DNA of 39,959 nt from Patescibacteria group bacterium (lineage in GTDB: Bacteria; Patescibacteriota; Minisyncoccia; Phycocordibacterales; GWA1-40-21): positions 1-39,959 of the forward strand of contig JAGWZI010000004.1 in assembly GCA_018968925.1 (NCBI GenBank). Reading direction: 5' to 3'. A model generated the notes under the pieces. The model was given only the letters and a program-made list of their open reading frames with translations. It made no database searches and was not told where the DNA came from. This document shows, one piece after another, positions 24,923 to 32,917 of the stretch. The first letter of the stretch is position 1. Every line of letters begins with the position of its first letter. The position numbers were made by a program, and so were the translations under genes.

Positions 24923-25477
24923 TCAGTTATCTTTTAACTTGAGCACGGTGAATTCGACGTCGAGCGACCACTGCGGCACCTGCCTGCCGCGCACGGTATA
25001 GCTCGAAAACTGCCGCATGCTTGCCGACCGGATGTCGATCTTGAGCGGATACGTCTCGAGAAGCGTCAGGAAATATTCGATGTTGTTCCAGGCGCCGGTG
25101 GCGCTCGCCTTCACGTCGACCAGTTCCATGCCGGCCGGCGCGCCCCCGGCCGTAACGCCGATCGAACCGACATCGGCCTTCACGCCGCTCGTCGCGATGA
25201 TGCTGTCGAGCGTCGTGATGAAATCGACGATGCCGTTCTGCGGCACTATGTATGCGGCAAGGGCCGCGGCGTTCGAAGCGCTGTCGGCAAGGCTCGTCTG
25301 CATGGCGGAAAGAGCGCGGGTTTTGCCGATGACGAGCGCGATCTCCGCCTTTCTGCTGACCACGCTGGAAACTTTCCCGAGGAACATGCCACGAAGCGCG
25401 ATGAATGCGCCGGCGGCAAGCGCGGCAAGCGCGAGCATGATCACAAATCCGGCAATGGTTCGTTTCGTCGGCAGCAT
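24923..25477 (-). CDS. pilO: PilO-like type IV pilus assembly protein
   Basis: This is a 184-residue protein with one N-terminal membrane helix (FVIMLALAALAAGAFIAL), a helical part (SRKAEIALVIGKTRALSAMQ) and a C-terminal ferredoxin-like fold (GMELVDVKASATGAWNNIEYFLTLLETYPLKIDIRS), the PilO pattern. It would pair with PilN in the inner-membrane alignment subcomplex of type IV pili. It directly follows pilM-pilN with a one-base gap. Confidence 0.78.
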   Translation of the reverse strand: MLPTKRTIAGFVIMLALAALAAGAFIALRGMFLGKVSSVVSRKAEIALVIGKTRALSAMQTSLADSASNAAALAAYIVPQNGIVDFITTLDSIIATSGVKADVGSIGVTAGGAPAGMELVDVKASATGAWNNIEYFLTLLETYPLKIDIRSASMRQFSSYTVRGRQVPQWSLDVEFTVLKLKDN

Positions 25478-25478
25478 A

Positions 25479-26981
25479 TCAGTTCACTTGGCGGTTTAAC
25501 GTGATGGTAAAGGGCTCGTTCGCCTCGGTGATCAGGCTTGCGATCGGCAGATTGACGTTCGTGAAGCCGCTCGTCGCCTTGAGCGCCGTGGCGAACGCCG
25601 TAAGGCTGTCGCGATTTCCCGCGGTGCCGGACAGGGAAACGTCTTCCGACCGGCCGGATGCGTCCGGCACGATTGATATGCTCGAAATGGCGATGTCTTT
25701 GTTCTGTGCGGAGACGATGCTCGCGATGATATCGGTCGTCACGGTCGGCGGAACGGCGTACGACAGCGCTTTCGCCTGCCCGTTGACCGCGGTAATTGCC
25801 GATGCGGCCTTGTCATACGCGGCAATACTGTCTCCGCCGGCGGTCTCAGCCTGGCTCGCAACCGTCCGGTAAGCGTAATCGGCGAAGAAATAAGACGGCA
25901 GGAAAAAAGCAATGAGCACGATCGCGGTGGCGAAAACGCCGCCGAGAAAAACCGTGCCCGTGCGCAAAAGATATTCGAAACCGAGCGCCCGGCGTTCTTT
26001 CGACAGAAGAAACCGCGGTTCGGCTCCGGGAAGGGCGAGACCGACCGCGGCGGCAAACCGGAGCGAATCGGCGAATGCGAGGCGCGGTACGGCGACATTG
26101 ACGTCGAACGCATTCTTCCAAACGTTGGCTTGGATCGCCGGGGCGCCGGCGGCGCGGCCGATCGCGGCGGCAAGATGCGGAATGTTCGCTCCTGCGCCGG
26201 AAAGAACGACTGCATCGAATGCCGCCGGCAATGCGACATTTCCGCCGTCTTTCGACGAAAGGTAACCGGAGAATTTGCCGATCTCGCCGGAGAGAAGCGC
26301 CGGCTCGGCTTCGGCCGCCTGCCGCGTCACGTCGGCGATCGAGCTGAAACGGGCGATACCGTCCGCGACAAGAACGAGGAGCGTGCGGTCCTCGCCGATA
26401 TCGACGAGCAGGAGGGCCCGCCGGTCGCCGGTCGGCACGACCGCGCGGGCGATCATGGACGATTCAAGCTCGAGACCGGCAAGCGGAAATCCGGCCTTCT
26501 CGCATGCGTCGGCAAAGGCCGCAACGGTGCGCTTCGGCATGACCGATACGCTCGCCGCGAGCGATGCGTCGGTTTTTTTGATCACGTCATATTCGAAGGC
26601 AACTTCTTTTTCCGCGAGCGGCACGTTCTCTTCGATCTTGAAGCTGACCGATTCGGCGACATTGGTTCCTTTGACGACGGGAATGTCGGTATCGAACAGG
26701 TATGTCTTCTCCTCGGGCACGGCAATTCGGACAAAGCTCTCGCCGATATGCTTGCGGACCTCCCCGAGAGCTTTCACGACCATGTCCGGATCGGCAATGT
26801 CGCCGTCCTTCATGGCGCTCGTCGGCAGGGCGATCTCGCCGAACCGATCGAGCCGGATGCCGCCGCCGGATTCGGCGAACGAGACGTACCTGATGGACCG
26901 GCCGCCTATGATGACGCCCGCCGAAGCAAGCGAAAGATAACGGGGAACGCGGAAGAGGCCTTTGGAAAAATGGATCTTCAT
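25479..26981 (-). CDS. PilM-PilN fusion, type IV pilus alignment complex
   Basis: This is a 500-residue protein. Residues 1-325 are an actin-like PilM: ASAGVIIGGRSIRYVSF, SFKIEENVPLAEKEVAFEYDV, ALLLVDIGEDRTLLVLVADG and VVLSGAGANIPHLAAAIG. Residues about 345-372 form one membrane helix, and the rest is a periplasmic PilN-like domain (TTDIIASIVSAQNKDIAISS). In most bacteria PilM is a separate cytoplasmic protein that binds the PilN N-terminal tail (INLLP motif), so here the interaction is made covalent. A TGC-TATAAT element lies 14 bases upstream. Confidence 0.8.
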   Translation of the reverse strand: MKIHFSKGLFRVPRYLSLASAGVIIGGRSIRYVSFAESGGGIRLDRFGEIALPTSAMKDGDIADPDMVVKALGEVRKHIGESFVRIAVPEEKTYLFDTDIPVVKGTNVAESVSFKIEENVPLAEKEVAFEYDVIKKTDASLAASVSVMPKRTVAAFADACEKAGFPLAGLELESSMIARAVVPTGDRRALLLVDIGEDRTLLVLVADGIARFSSIADVTRQAAEAEPALLSGEIGKFSGYLSSKDGGNVALPAAFDAVVLSGAGANIPHLAAAIGRAAGAPAIQANVWKNAFDVNVAVPRLAFADSLRFAAAVGLALPGAEPRFLLSKERRALGFEYLLRTGTVFLGGVFATAIVLIAFFLPSYFFADYAYRTVASQAETAGGDSIAAYDKAASAITAVNGQAKALSYAVPPTVTTDIIASIVSAQNKDIAISSISIVPDASGRSEDVSLSGTAGNRDSLTAFATALKATSGFTNVNLPIASLITEANEPFTITLNRQVN

Positions 26982-27020
26982 GGGCTTCGCCCGAAATTAT
27001 AGCACGGATGCGCGGTTTGC

Positions 27021-27632
27021 CTATTTCCCTTTCCGCCGGGCACCGGCCATTTCAAGGACGATCGGTATGAAGGAGACGGCGATGATGACGAGGACGATCG
27101 GCAGCAGGTAGCCGTCGATGCCCGGGATCGCCTTGCCGAGGAAAAATCCGGCCAAAAGGACGCCGACCGACCAGGCAAAACCGCCGGCAACGTTGTACGA
27201 AAGGAATGCGCGGTACGACATGCCGCCGACGCCGGCGAGGATCGGCGCGAACGTGCGCACGATCGGCACGAAGCGCGCGAGAAAGATCGTCTTGTTGCCG
27301 TATTTCGCGTAGAAATCCTTCGTCCGATCGATGTATCTCTTGTTGAAAAAGAAAGAATTTTCCTTATGAAAAATCTTCGGCCCGACTTCCCTGCCGAACC
27401 AGTAGCCGACCGAATCGCCGATGACCGCGCACAAAAACGACCCGATGACGATGACCGTGATGTTCAAAATCCCCTGCGACGCGAGAAATCCCGCGGTGAA
27501 GAGGAGCGAATCGCCGGGAAAAAAGAAACCGAAGAAAAGACCGCTCTCCGCGAAGACGGCGAAAAAGAGTCCGGCGACGCCGAGCGTCTTGATGAGCGTG
27601 ACCGGTTCGAGGAGCGCGAGGAGTGAATGCAT
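27021..27632 (-). CDS. DedA family membrane protein
   Basis: This is a 203-residue DedA protein. It has the re-entrant segment with ESGLFFGFFFPGDSLLFTAG, a loop with GDSVGYWFGREVG, and the signature FLARFVPIVRTFAPILAGVGGMSYRAFLSYNVAGGFAW. The family includes undecaprenyl-phosphate and phospholipid translocases, so recycling of the cell-wall lipid carrier is likely. The start MHSLLALLEP follows the RuvX-fusion stop by one base (TGATATG), so translation is coupled. Confidence 0.9.
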   Translation of the reverse strand: MHSLLALLEPVTLIKTLGVAGLFFAVFAESGLFFGFFFPGDSLLFTAGFLASQGILNITVIVIGSFLCAVIGDSVGYWFGREVGPKIFHKENSFFFNKRYIDRTKDFYAKYGNKTIFLARFVPIVRTFAPILAGVGGMSYRAFLSYNVAGGFAWSVGVLLAGFFLGKAIPGIDGYLLPIVLVIIAVSFIPIVLEMAGARRKGK

Positions 27633-27633
27633 A

Positions 27634-28383
27634 TCAGCCGAGTTTTGTGCCGGGCGCAACATCCGGCATTTCGACGAGCGCGAGCGCTTCGTCCGCATGC
27701 GCGGCAAGGATCATGCCGTTCGATTCGAGACCCATCATGGTGCGCGGCTCGAGGTTCGTCACGAAGACGACGTGCTTGCCGACAAGCGCGTTCGCATCGG
27801 GGAAAAATTTCGCGATGCCGGACAGGATCTGCCGCGGCGAGCGTTCCGCAAAATCGACCGAAAGCTTCACGAGCTTATCCGATCCGGCGATCGGCTCCGC
27901 CGAAAGGATCCTGCCGACCTTCATTTCCACTTTGGCAAAATCGTCGATCGAGATTTTGCCTCTGCCGTTCGCCGCTTCGTCCTTCTTCTTCTTTTCCTGC
28001 CGGGATTTTTCCTTGTCGAGAAACGTCTGCAGGACGATCGCCGCGGCGGACGCGTCGAGCATGCCGGTTTTGCCGAACGTCTTCTCCACCTGCATGGATG
28101 ACATGAATTCCGGTTCGAGGAAGATCGGCAGGGTGATGGCGTTCCCAAGTTCCCGCTTGAACGAAATGATGGCAGGACTTATCTTGTTGTCCGCGCCTTG
28201 ATAATCCTTCGATTCGCCGACGACGATCACCTCCGTCTTCTCCGCCGCGGCGAGATCCGAGATCTTTTTCACGAGATCCGGGCCGTTTTCAATGACGGTC
28301 TTCGGGAATGCGACCGTGCCGTTCGCATCCGTTGCCGCGATGCCGACCCGCTTTTCGCCGTAATCGATGCCGAGATATTTCAT
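27634..28383 (-). CDS. RuvX/YqgF RNase fold fused to MetRS-type tRNA-binding domain
   Basis: This is a 249-residue fusion. Residues 1-124 are a YqgF/RuvX RNase-H-like domain (MKYLGIDYGEKRVGIAATDA with the first catalytic Asp, VIVVGESKD, LDASAAAIVLQTFLD), the family that trims the 5' end of pre-16S rRNA. Residues 125-143 are a Lys-rich linker. Residues 144-249 are the OB-fold tRNA-binding domain found at the C-terminus of MetRS and in Trbp111 (ISIDDFAKVEMKVGRILSAE, ILSGIAKFF, ANALVGKHVVFVTNLEPRTM, MGLESNGMILAA). The reading frame is continuous. A TGC-TATGAT element lies seven bases before ATG. Confidence 0.9.
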   Translation of the reverse strand: MKYLGIDYGEKRVGIAATDANGTVAFPKTVIENGPDLVKKISDLAAAEKTEVIVVGESKDYQGADNKISPAIISFKRELGNAITLPIFLEPEFMSSMQVEKTFGKTGMLDASAAAIVLQTFLDKEKSRQEKKKKDEAANGRGKISIDDFAKVEMKVGRILSAEPIAGSDKLVKLSVDFAERSPRQILSGIAKFFPDANALVGKHVVFVTNLEPRTMMGLESNGMILAAHADEALALVEMPDVAPGTKLG

Positions 28384-28396
28384 GCGGCGTATCATA
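28384..28396 (-). promoter_or_regulatory. Extended -10 of the RuvX-fusion/dedA unit
   Basis: On the minus strand, TGC-TATGAT (hexamer 28391-28396) and seven bases to ATG at 28383. It is leaderless or has a one-base leader. Confidence 0.6.
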
Positions 28397-28454
28397 GCAT
28401 ACTTTCCGTCCGTGCTTTTCAAATGGACCGTTTGGAGGTAGAATATTCCGTATT

Positions 28455-28676
28455 ATGACAAACACTGACATTGCCGCGTATGTCACCGGGCATCCGTGGC
28501 TCATCATTATCGGGGTGTGGGAAGCGGTCTGGAAGCTCATCGCGCTCTGGCAAGCGGCGCGCCGGAACCATCTGACCATGTTCATCATCATGGCGATCCT
28601 CAATACCGCCGGCATCCTGCCGATCGTCTACCTCCTCTGGCTGCATTTCAAGAACAAGAAACAACAGGCCCAATAA
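28455..28676 (+). CDS. DUF5652 family small membrane protein
   Basis: This is a 73-residue protein with two helices: HPWLIIIGVWEAVWKLIALWQAA, a short RRNHLT turn, then MFIIMAILNTAGILPIVYLLWLHF and a basic tail. This matches the DUF5652 family that is widespread in Patescibacteria; the function is unknown. Upstream lie TTTTCA, 17 bases and TAGAAT (28439-28444), giving a leader of about four bases. It ends in the repeat-bearing terminator. Confidence 0.85.
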   Translation: MTNTDIAAYVTGHPWLIIIGVWEAVWKLIALWQAARRNHLTMFIIMAILNTAGILPIVYLLWLHFKNKKQQAQ

Positions 28677-28765
28677 AAAACAGCCGCGCGAGGCGGATCA
28701 TTTTTGCGAGGCGGGGCAAGGTCTGGTCAGCAAAAAATGATTCGCCGAGAAAGCGGCTGTTTTTT
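28675..28765. terminator. Bidirectional terminator carrying repeat copy A
   Basis: The outer 13-base-pair stem, AAAAAACAGCCGC/GCGGCTGTTTTTT, has T-runs in both directions. It overlaps the DUF5652 stop and the MGMT stop. The apical part is a second hairpin (28697-28741), described as a repeat. Confidence 0.85.
28697..28741 (-). repeat. Short palindromic element, copy A
   Basis: On the minus strand, ATCATTTTTTGC, a 22-nt loop starting TGACCAGACC and GCAAAAATGAT. The loop matches copy B (34884-34924) at 20 of 22 positions, and the inner arms also match. It sits in the apex of a terminator at convergent gene ends. Confidence 0.75.
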
Positions 28766-29039
28766 ATTTTCGTATCCTGTTTCCAATGATCTTTACCCCT
28801 TCCTTTTTCAGGATCGCGCGTTTCATTTTTGCGCCGCGATTGTAGCCGCCGATGAATCCGTCGCTTCGCACCACGCGATGGCACGGGATCCGCGGATCGT
28901 GGTTCGTATGCAGAGCGTTCCCGACCGCCTGGCCCGCCTGCGGGTGTCCCGCGCGGCGCGCGACTTCCGCATAGGTCAGCACCTTCCCTTTCGGGATCTT
29001 TTTCACGACCGCGAAAACTTTTTCGACGAATGCGGACAT
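28764..29039 (-). CDS. MGMT-type O6-alkylguanine methyltransferase domain protein
   Basis: This is a 91-residue protein that consists only of the C-terminal DNA-binding and methyl-acceptor domain. It has the helix-turn-helix with arginine finger region (TYAEVARRAGHPQAGQAVGNAL) and the active site IPCHRVV with Cys53 present, then GGYNRGAKMKRAILKKEG. The acceptor cysteine separates it from cysteine-less ATL proteins, so direct repair of O6-alkylguanine is plausible. It starts one base after the YdeI-like stop (TGATATG). Confidence 0.9.
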   Translation of the reverse strand: MSAFVEKVFAVVKKIPKGKVLTYAEVARRAGHPQAGQAVGNALHTNHDPRIPCHRVVRSDGFIGGYNRGAKMKRAILKKEGVKIIGNRIRK

Positions 29040-29040
29040 A

Positions 29041-29346
29041 TCACCTGTTCGATCGGCTGAGCACGAATTTCTGCGACGGGGAGAGCGGCTTGTCCGTCCG
29101 GTGCATGCAACCCGGCCAGCAGCACGGCCGGCGCATGCCGTCTTTCAATTCGGAAACGACCCGTGCGACATGCTCCTTCCTCGTCTCCGGCGTTTTGACG
29201 GAAATCGTCCAACAGATCCATTCGTTCTTCGCAAGCGGCGTGATGTCCCGCCACATGGCGCTCGCCGCACGATCGGCGGCGAGCGCTTTTCGCAGATCCG
29301 CCGGCATCGCATGCATGAACGGTTTTTTGGTTCTTCCGGCGGGCAT
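29041..29346 (-). CDS. YdeI/OmdA-like protein
   Basis: This is a 101-residue protein with MPADLRKALAADRAASAMWRDITPLAKNEWICWTISVKTPETRKEHVARVVSELKDGMRRPCCW. It matches the small YdeI/OmpD-associated family, in which this segment contains LPxxLxxAL and a helix of the form (E/I)xxxKxxETRxxR. The family function is not established. The C-terminal CCWPGCMHRTDKPL is an unusual three-cysteine extension that could bind a metal. AAGGAAC before ATG is a weak Shine-Dalgarno sequence. It is cotranscribed with the MGMT-type gene. Confidence 0.75.
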   Translation of the reverse strand: MPAGRTKKPFMHAMPADLRKALAADRAASAMWRDITPLAKNEWICWTISVKTPETRKEHVARVVSELKDGMRRPCCWPGCMHRTDKPLSPSQKFVLSRSNR

Positions 29347-29354
29347 GTTCCTTT

Positions 29355-29510
29355 TTACCTGAACGCGAACGCCAAAAGGACGATCGTCAAGGCGTTCAGC
29401 GCGACCAGCACGAAGGCCATCTGCGCTTTCGTCGCGAGCGGATGGTTCAAAATATAGACCGTATAGATGATCGCCACAATCGCCGCACCGAGAAAATTTC
29501 CTTTGATCAT
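29355..29510 (-). CDS. 51-residue two-helix membrane protein
   Basis: This short protein starts MIKGNFLGAAIVAIIYTVYI, followed by LNHPLATKAQ and a second helix (MAFVLVALNALTIVLLAFAF), and ends in Arg. Its ATG lies 27 bases after the predicted start of the TGC-TATAAT promoter (29537-29542). Its stop lies eight bases before the YdeI-like start, so it heads a three-gene unit. The hydrophobic pattern is regular and the frame is uninterrupted. Function unknown. Confidence 0.65.
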   Translation of the reverse strand: MIKGNFLGAAIVAIIYTVYILNHPLATKAQMAFVLVALNALTIVLLAFAFR

Positions 29511-29536
29511 ATGCAAAAGACAATGAGACTGATAAT

Positions 29537-29545
29537 GCCTGTATT
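29537..29545 (-). promoter_or_regulatory. Extended -10 of the 51-aa/YdeI/MGMT unit
   Basis: On the minus strand, a perfect TGC-TATAAT lies 26 bases upstream of the ATG at 29510, between the gene and tRNA-Ser. Confidence 0.65.
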
Positions 29546-29561
29546 ATAGCAGAAGATTTTG

Positions 29562-29648
29562 CGGAGAGGGCGAGATTCGAACTCGCGAGGCCCTTGCGGA
29601 CCCTCCGGTTTTCAAGACCGGTGCATTCAACCGCTCTGCCACCTCTCC
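29562..29648 (-). tRNA. tRNA-Ser (TGA)
   Basis: Class II tRNA with acceptor GGAGAGG, anticodon stem CCGGT/ACCGG with loop CTTGAAA (anticodon TGA), a long variable arm (GGGTCCGCAAGGGCC) and T-loop GTTCGAATC. Discriminator G is present. CCA is not encoded. Confidence 0.95.
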
Positions 29649-29693
29649 GTGCGCACACTGTATATCACTTCGCCCCGGCAAGCAAATATGCAT

Positions 29694-29721
29694 TTGACAC
29701 GGCTGATAAATCCGCTATATT
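29694..29721 (+). promoter_or_regulatory. Promoter of the CMP-kinase-like gene
   Basis: Consensus TTGACA (29694-29699), a 16-base spacer and TATATT (29716-29721). A perfect AGGAGGTGA follows at 29745-29753, four bases before the GTG start. Confidence 0.85.
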
Positions 29722-29757
29722 CCGGCAAGAAGCAGGTCCATTCCAGGAGGTGAGAAC

Positions 29758-30351
29758 GTGGAAATACTTCCCCCAAGAACAGAGATCATATCCGTGAGCG
29801 GTCAGGCCGGGAGCGGCAAAAGCACGCTCGCGAAATCGATCTCGACGCGTATGCGCTTCACGCATTACTCGTCCGGCGATTATGTGCGCGAGCGGGCCGT
29901 GCAAGCCGGGTATCCGTCAGTGACCGATTTCCTGGACCACTGCCGCAGCACCGGTTATCCGATCGACAAAGAAACGGATGACTGGGTCGTGGCAAAGGGA
30001 AGCGAGCGTTTCATTGTCATCGACTCGCGCCTTGCGTTCCATTTCATCCGCAATTCGTTCAAGGTGCTTCTGACGCTCGATCCGCGCGTTGCGGCGGAAC
30101 GGTCGTTCAGGGATGCGAACAGATTGCGCCGGGAAAGCGAGCGGAACAAGACGCTTGAAGAAGCGGTTGCCGACATCAAACGACGGCAGGCCAATGACGT
30201 CGAAGCGTACTGGAAACTGTACGGCATCGATGATTACATGGACTCTCGGCATTACAATCTGGTCATCGACACCGGCTCACCGACCTATGACGGCAGACCG
30301 GAAGCGGTGCTTGATCGTGTCCTTGCCGCATATCGGGAATGGTGGAGCTGA
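29758..30351 (+). CDS. Cytidylate-kinase-like P-loop NMP kinase
   Basis: This is a 197-residue protein. The Walker A is SGQAGSGKST (residues 13-22), then the NMP-binding region HYSSGDYVRERAVQAGYPSVTDF. VIDSRLAFHFIRNSFKVLLTLDP is the CMP-kinase-like strand and sugar-phosphate region, and the LID contains RRESERNKTLEEAVADIKRRQAND. It resembles the short cytidylate-kinase-like family seen in archaea and CPR bacteria; (d)CMP phosphorylation is the likely role. GTG is the start, because the ribosome-binding site (AGGAGGTGA) sits immediately before it. It is monocistronic with a consensus promoter and terminator. Confidence 0.82.
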   Translation: MEILPPRTEIISVSGQAGSGKSTLAKSISTRMRFTHYSSGDYVRERAVQAGYPSVTDFLDHCRSTGYPIDKETDDWVVAKGSERFIVIDSRLAFHFIRNSFKVLLTLDPRVAAERSFRDANRLRRESERNKTLEEAVADIKRRQANDVEAYWKLYGIDDYMDSRHYNLVIDTGSPTYDGRPEAVLDRVLAAYREWWS

Positions 30352-30352
30352 G

Positions 30353-30393
30353 AAAAAAGATGAGCCGGTGCAGTCCCATGCACCGGCTTTTTT
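30353..30393. terminator. Terminator between the CMP-kinase-like gene and recJ
   Basis: AGCCGGTGCA/TGCACCGGCT with a six-base loop and T-rich flanks on both strands, at convergent gene ends. Confidence 0.88.
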
Positions 30394-30398
30394 CTTTC

Positions 30399-32123
30399 CT
30401 AACAGATATCGACGATCCGCAATCGGATCTCTTCCCTGCCGAGAAAATGGCTCTTTTCGACATTGGCAAGCAAGGTGACCTTTTCTCCCGGCCCGAGCTT
30501 CGCGGAAAAATCTTCCGGCTTCTTGAAGAACGCGATGGCGGAAATTTTCCGGCCGTTCGACTGCGCAAAATCGAGCCTGAGATGGTCTTTCTTCTTGCCG
30601 AAGATTGAAACGGCGACGGGTGTGACGTTCTCGAACACGAACAGCGGCTTCGGATTCGCCATGCCGAACGGCGCAAGATCGGCGATCATGCCGGCAAGTT
30701 CGCGCGTGACTTCGTCGATGGAAAGCTTCGCATCGGCGAGGGTCTCTTTTTCTTCCACGTTCGCGCCCAGTTTTTCATGGGCCGCCTCGAGTCGGTCGGC
30801 AAGGTCGGCAACCGCGTCGAATTTCACCGAGAATCCGCCCGACGCCGCATGGCCGCCCGATTCCTCGAAACAGTCAGCGCATTCGCGCATGAGCGCGACC
30901 ACGTCGGCGGCGCCGTTCGCCCGGCACGAACCCTTCAGATTCTTCCCTTCGCCGCGGCCCCAGAGGAAGATCGGCCCCGCATGGTCGTCGGCAAGCGACG
31001 ACGCCGCGATGCCGAGAAGCGACGGCCTCCAATCCGGATTGCCGAGGGTGAGCACGCGGCGCTTTTTCTCCGGATCGACCTTCTGCCAGGCTTTTTTCAT
31101 CTCTTTCACCATCGTCGCGACGAGGACTTTGCGCTCGTCGTTCACCTTGTTCAAATGTTCCGCGTACGCGGCGGCTTTCGCCGCATCTTTTTCGACAAGC
31201 ATGAAAAACGCGTCCTCCGGATCGCCCATGCGGCTCGCCGCATTGATGCGCGGCGCGATCATGAAACCGATATCGTCTTCCGTGATGTGTTTCTGGTCGA
31301 CGCGGATGACGGACAGGAGCCTCTGGAGTCCGGGCCGCGGCGACTTGCGAAGGACCGTGAGACCGTATCGCGCGAGGATCCGATTCTCGCCGGCGAGCGG
31401 AACCATGTCGGCGACCGCCGCGACCGCCACCATGTCGAGGAGCCATTTTTCCCAGCCCGCCGCGACGCCGAATTCTTTTCCGTGCGTCTTCAAAAACGCC
31501 TGGACAAGCTTGAACGATACGCCGGACGCCGAAAGCACCGATTCCGGATAGCCGCAATTTTCTTTTTTGTGGTTCAGCACGGCAAGCGCGTGCGGCAAAA
31601 TTTCTTTTCCATTCTCGATGACCGGCTCATGATGGTCGATGACGATCAAATCGATGCCGTGATCCTTTATTTTCTCCGCTTCGGCGAGATTCGCCGTGCC
31701 GCAATCGACCGTGATAATGAGCTTCGCGCCGCCCGCCGCGAAAGCATCGATCGCCTCGACGTTCAGGCCGAATCCTTCGAGCACGCGGTGCGGAATGTAG
31801 TTTTCGAAATTTCCGTAGCCGATCTTCCTGAAAAAATCATGGAGTATCACTGCCCCCGGAATGCCGTCGGCATCGTAGTCGCTGTAAATGATTATCTTTT
31901 CGCTGTTTTGTACCGCATCAAAGATCCGTTTCACCGCCGCATCCATGCCGGCGAGCGAAAACGGATCGTGATTGTCTTCGAAAACCGGATGGAGGAATTT
32001 TTCCGCCGCTTCGGCGGTCGTGATGCCGCGGTGAAAGAGCAGCGAGCGGACGATCTCCGGATGCGCGGCAAGTTCGGCATGCGCCTTTTTCGGAATGTCC
32101 GGCCGGACGGAATACCGCTTCAT
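30399..32123 (-). CDS. recJ: Single-stranded-DNA-specific exonuclease RecJ
   Basis: This is a 574-residue 5'-3' exonuclease of the DHH family. It has DYDADG (82-87), VDCG (139-142), DHH (163-165) and a DHHA1 part with GGHAASGGFSV. An OB-like C-terminal domain ends VEKSHFLGREEIRLRIVDIC. It acts in RecF-type recombination and mismatch repair. Its ATG overlaps the tpiA stop by four bases (ATGA). With ruvA and mutM nearby, the region is rich in repair functions. Confidence 0.96.
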   Translation of the reverse strand: MKRYSVRPDIPKKAHAELAAHPEIVRSLLFHRGITTAEAAEKFLHPVFEDNHDPFSLAGMDAAVKRIFDAVQNSEKIIIYSDYDADGIPGAVILHDFFRKIGYGNFENYIPHRVLEGFGLNVEAIDAFAAGGAKLIITVDCGTANLAEAEKIKDHGIDLIVIDHHEPVIENGKEILPHALAVLNHKKENCGYPESVLSASGVSFKLVQAFLKTHGKEFGVAAGWEKWLLDMVAVAAVADMVPLAGENRILARYGLTVLRKSPRPGLQRLLSVIRVDQKHITEDDIGFMIAPRINAASRMGDPEDAFFMLVEKDAAKAAAYAEHLNKVNDERKVLVATMVKEMKKAWQKVDPEKKRRVLTLGNPDWRPSLLGIAASSLADDHAGPIFLWGRGEGKNLKGSCRANGAADVVALMRECADCFEESGGHAASGGFSVKFDAVADLADRLEAAHEKLGANVEEKETLADAKLSIDEVTRELAGMIADLAPFGMANPKPLFVFENVTPVAVSIFGKKKDHLRLDFAQSNGRKISAIAFFKKPEDFSAKLGPGEKVTLLANVEKSHFLGREEIRLRIVDIC

Positions 32124-32872
32124 TTTCCGAGCTCGTTTACGAGTTCGGCGAATTCGTTTGCTTTCAGGCTCTCGCGCCCGACAAGCAATCCGTCGACATT
32201 TCCCTGCTCGACGATGTCGCGCGCATTCTGTTTCGTCACCGAGCCGCCGTACAGGATCCTTATTTTTTCCGCCGCCGTCTTGCCGAAGATGTCGTTCGCC
32301 ACCCGCCGGATGAAAATGGCGGTTTCATGCACGTCCGCGGACTGCATTGCGGATGATGCGCCGATCGCCCAGACCGGTTCGTACGCGACGACGAGCTTCG
32401 GCAGGAATTTTTTCGGCAAACCGCGGACCGCATGCTCGAGCTCGCGCTTGATGTCGGAAAAATAGCCGCCGTGCAGGTCGCGCTCCTTTTCGCCGATGCA
32501 GAGGATCGCCGTCACGCCCGCCTTGAGAACAGCGAAAAGCTTCTCTCGCACCGTCTCATCGGTCTCGCCCGCCGCGCGGCGTTCCGAATGGCCGACAATG
32601 ACATATTTCGCACCGGCATGCTTCACCATTCCGACATCGACTTCGCCGGTATGCGCCGCGCCCTTGCCGGCGAAAGCGTCTTGTGCGCCGAGAAAAACAT
32701 GCTTTGACCTGCCGATCGCCTTCGCGACAACACTCATATATATGAACGGCGGACATATGACAATGCGCGCACGGCCTTTCGCGCGGCGGACGATGCCCTG
32801 TGCGATTTGCGCGGCGGACGCCGCGTCTGCCGGATTCATCTTCCAATTCGCGACGACGAGTGTGTGCGCCAT
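32120..32872 (-). CDS. tpiA: Triosephosphate isomerase
   Basis: This is a 250-residue TIM barrel that interconverts dihydroxyacetone phosphate and glyceraldehyde 3-phosphate. The catalytic residues are present: Asn9 and Lys11 (ANWKMN), His95 (VIVGHSERR) and Glu165 (AYEPVWAIG). Loop 6 is followed by ILYGGSV and the phosphate-binding GLLVGRESL. It is a rare metabolic gene in this window and is translationally coupled to recJ. TGG-TATAAT lies eight bases before ATG. Confidence 0.97.
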   Translation of the reverse strand: MAHTLVVANWKMNPADAASAAQIAQGIVRRAKGRARIVICPPFIYMSVVAKAIGRSKHVFLGAQDAFAGKGAAHTGEVDVGMVKHAGAKYVIVGHSERRAAGETDETVREKLFAVLKAGVTAILCIGEKERDLHGGYFSDIKRELEHAVRGLPKKFLPKLVVAYEPVWAIGASSAMQSADVHETAIFIRRVANDIFGKTAAEKIRILYGGSVTKQNARDIVEQGNVDGLLVGRESLKANEFAELVNELGK

Positions 32873-32880
32873 ATTGCGCG

Positions 32881-32886
32881 ATTATA
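32881..32886 (-). promoter_or_regulatory. Extended -10 of tpiA-recJ
   Basis: On the minus strand, TGG-TATAAT and eight bases to ATG at 32872. It is back to back with the leaderless -10 at 32906-32911. Confidence 0.65.
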
Positions 32887-32905
32887 CCATTTCGCCGGAG
32901 TTTGC

Positions 32906-32917
32906 TATACTTGCCGC
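32906..32917 (+). promoter_or_regulatory. Leaderless extended -10 of the 153-aa gene
   Basis: TGC-TATACT (hexamer 32906-32911), six bases, then ATG at 32918. Confidence 0.7.
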
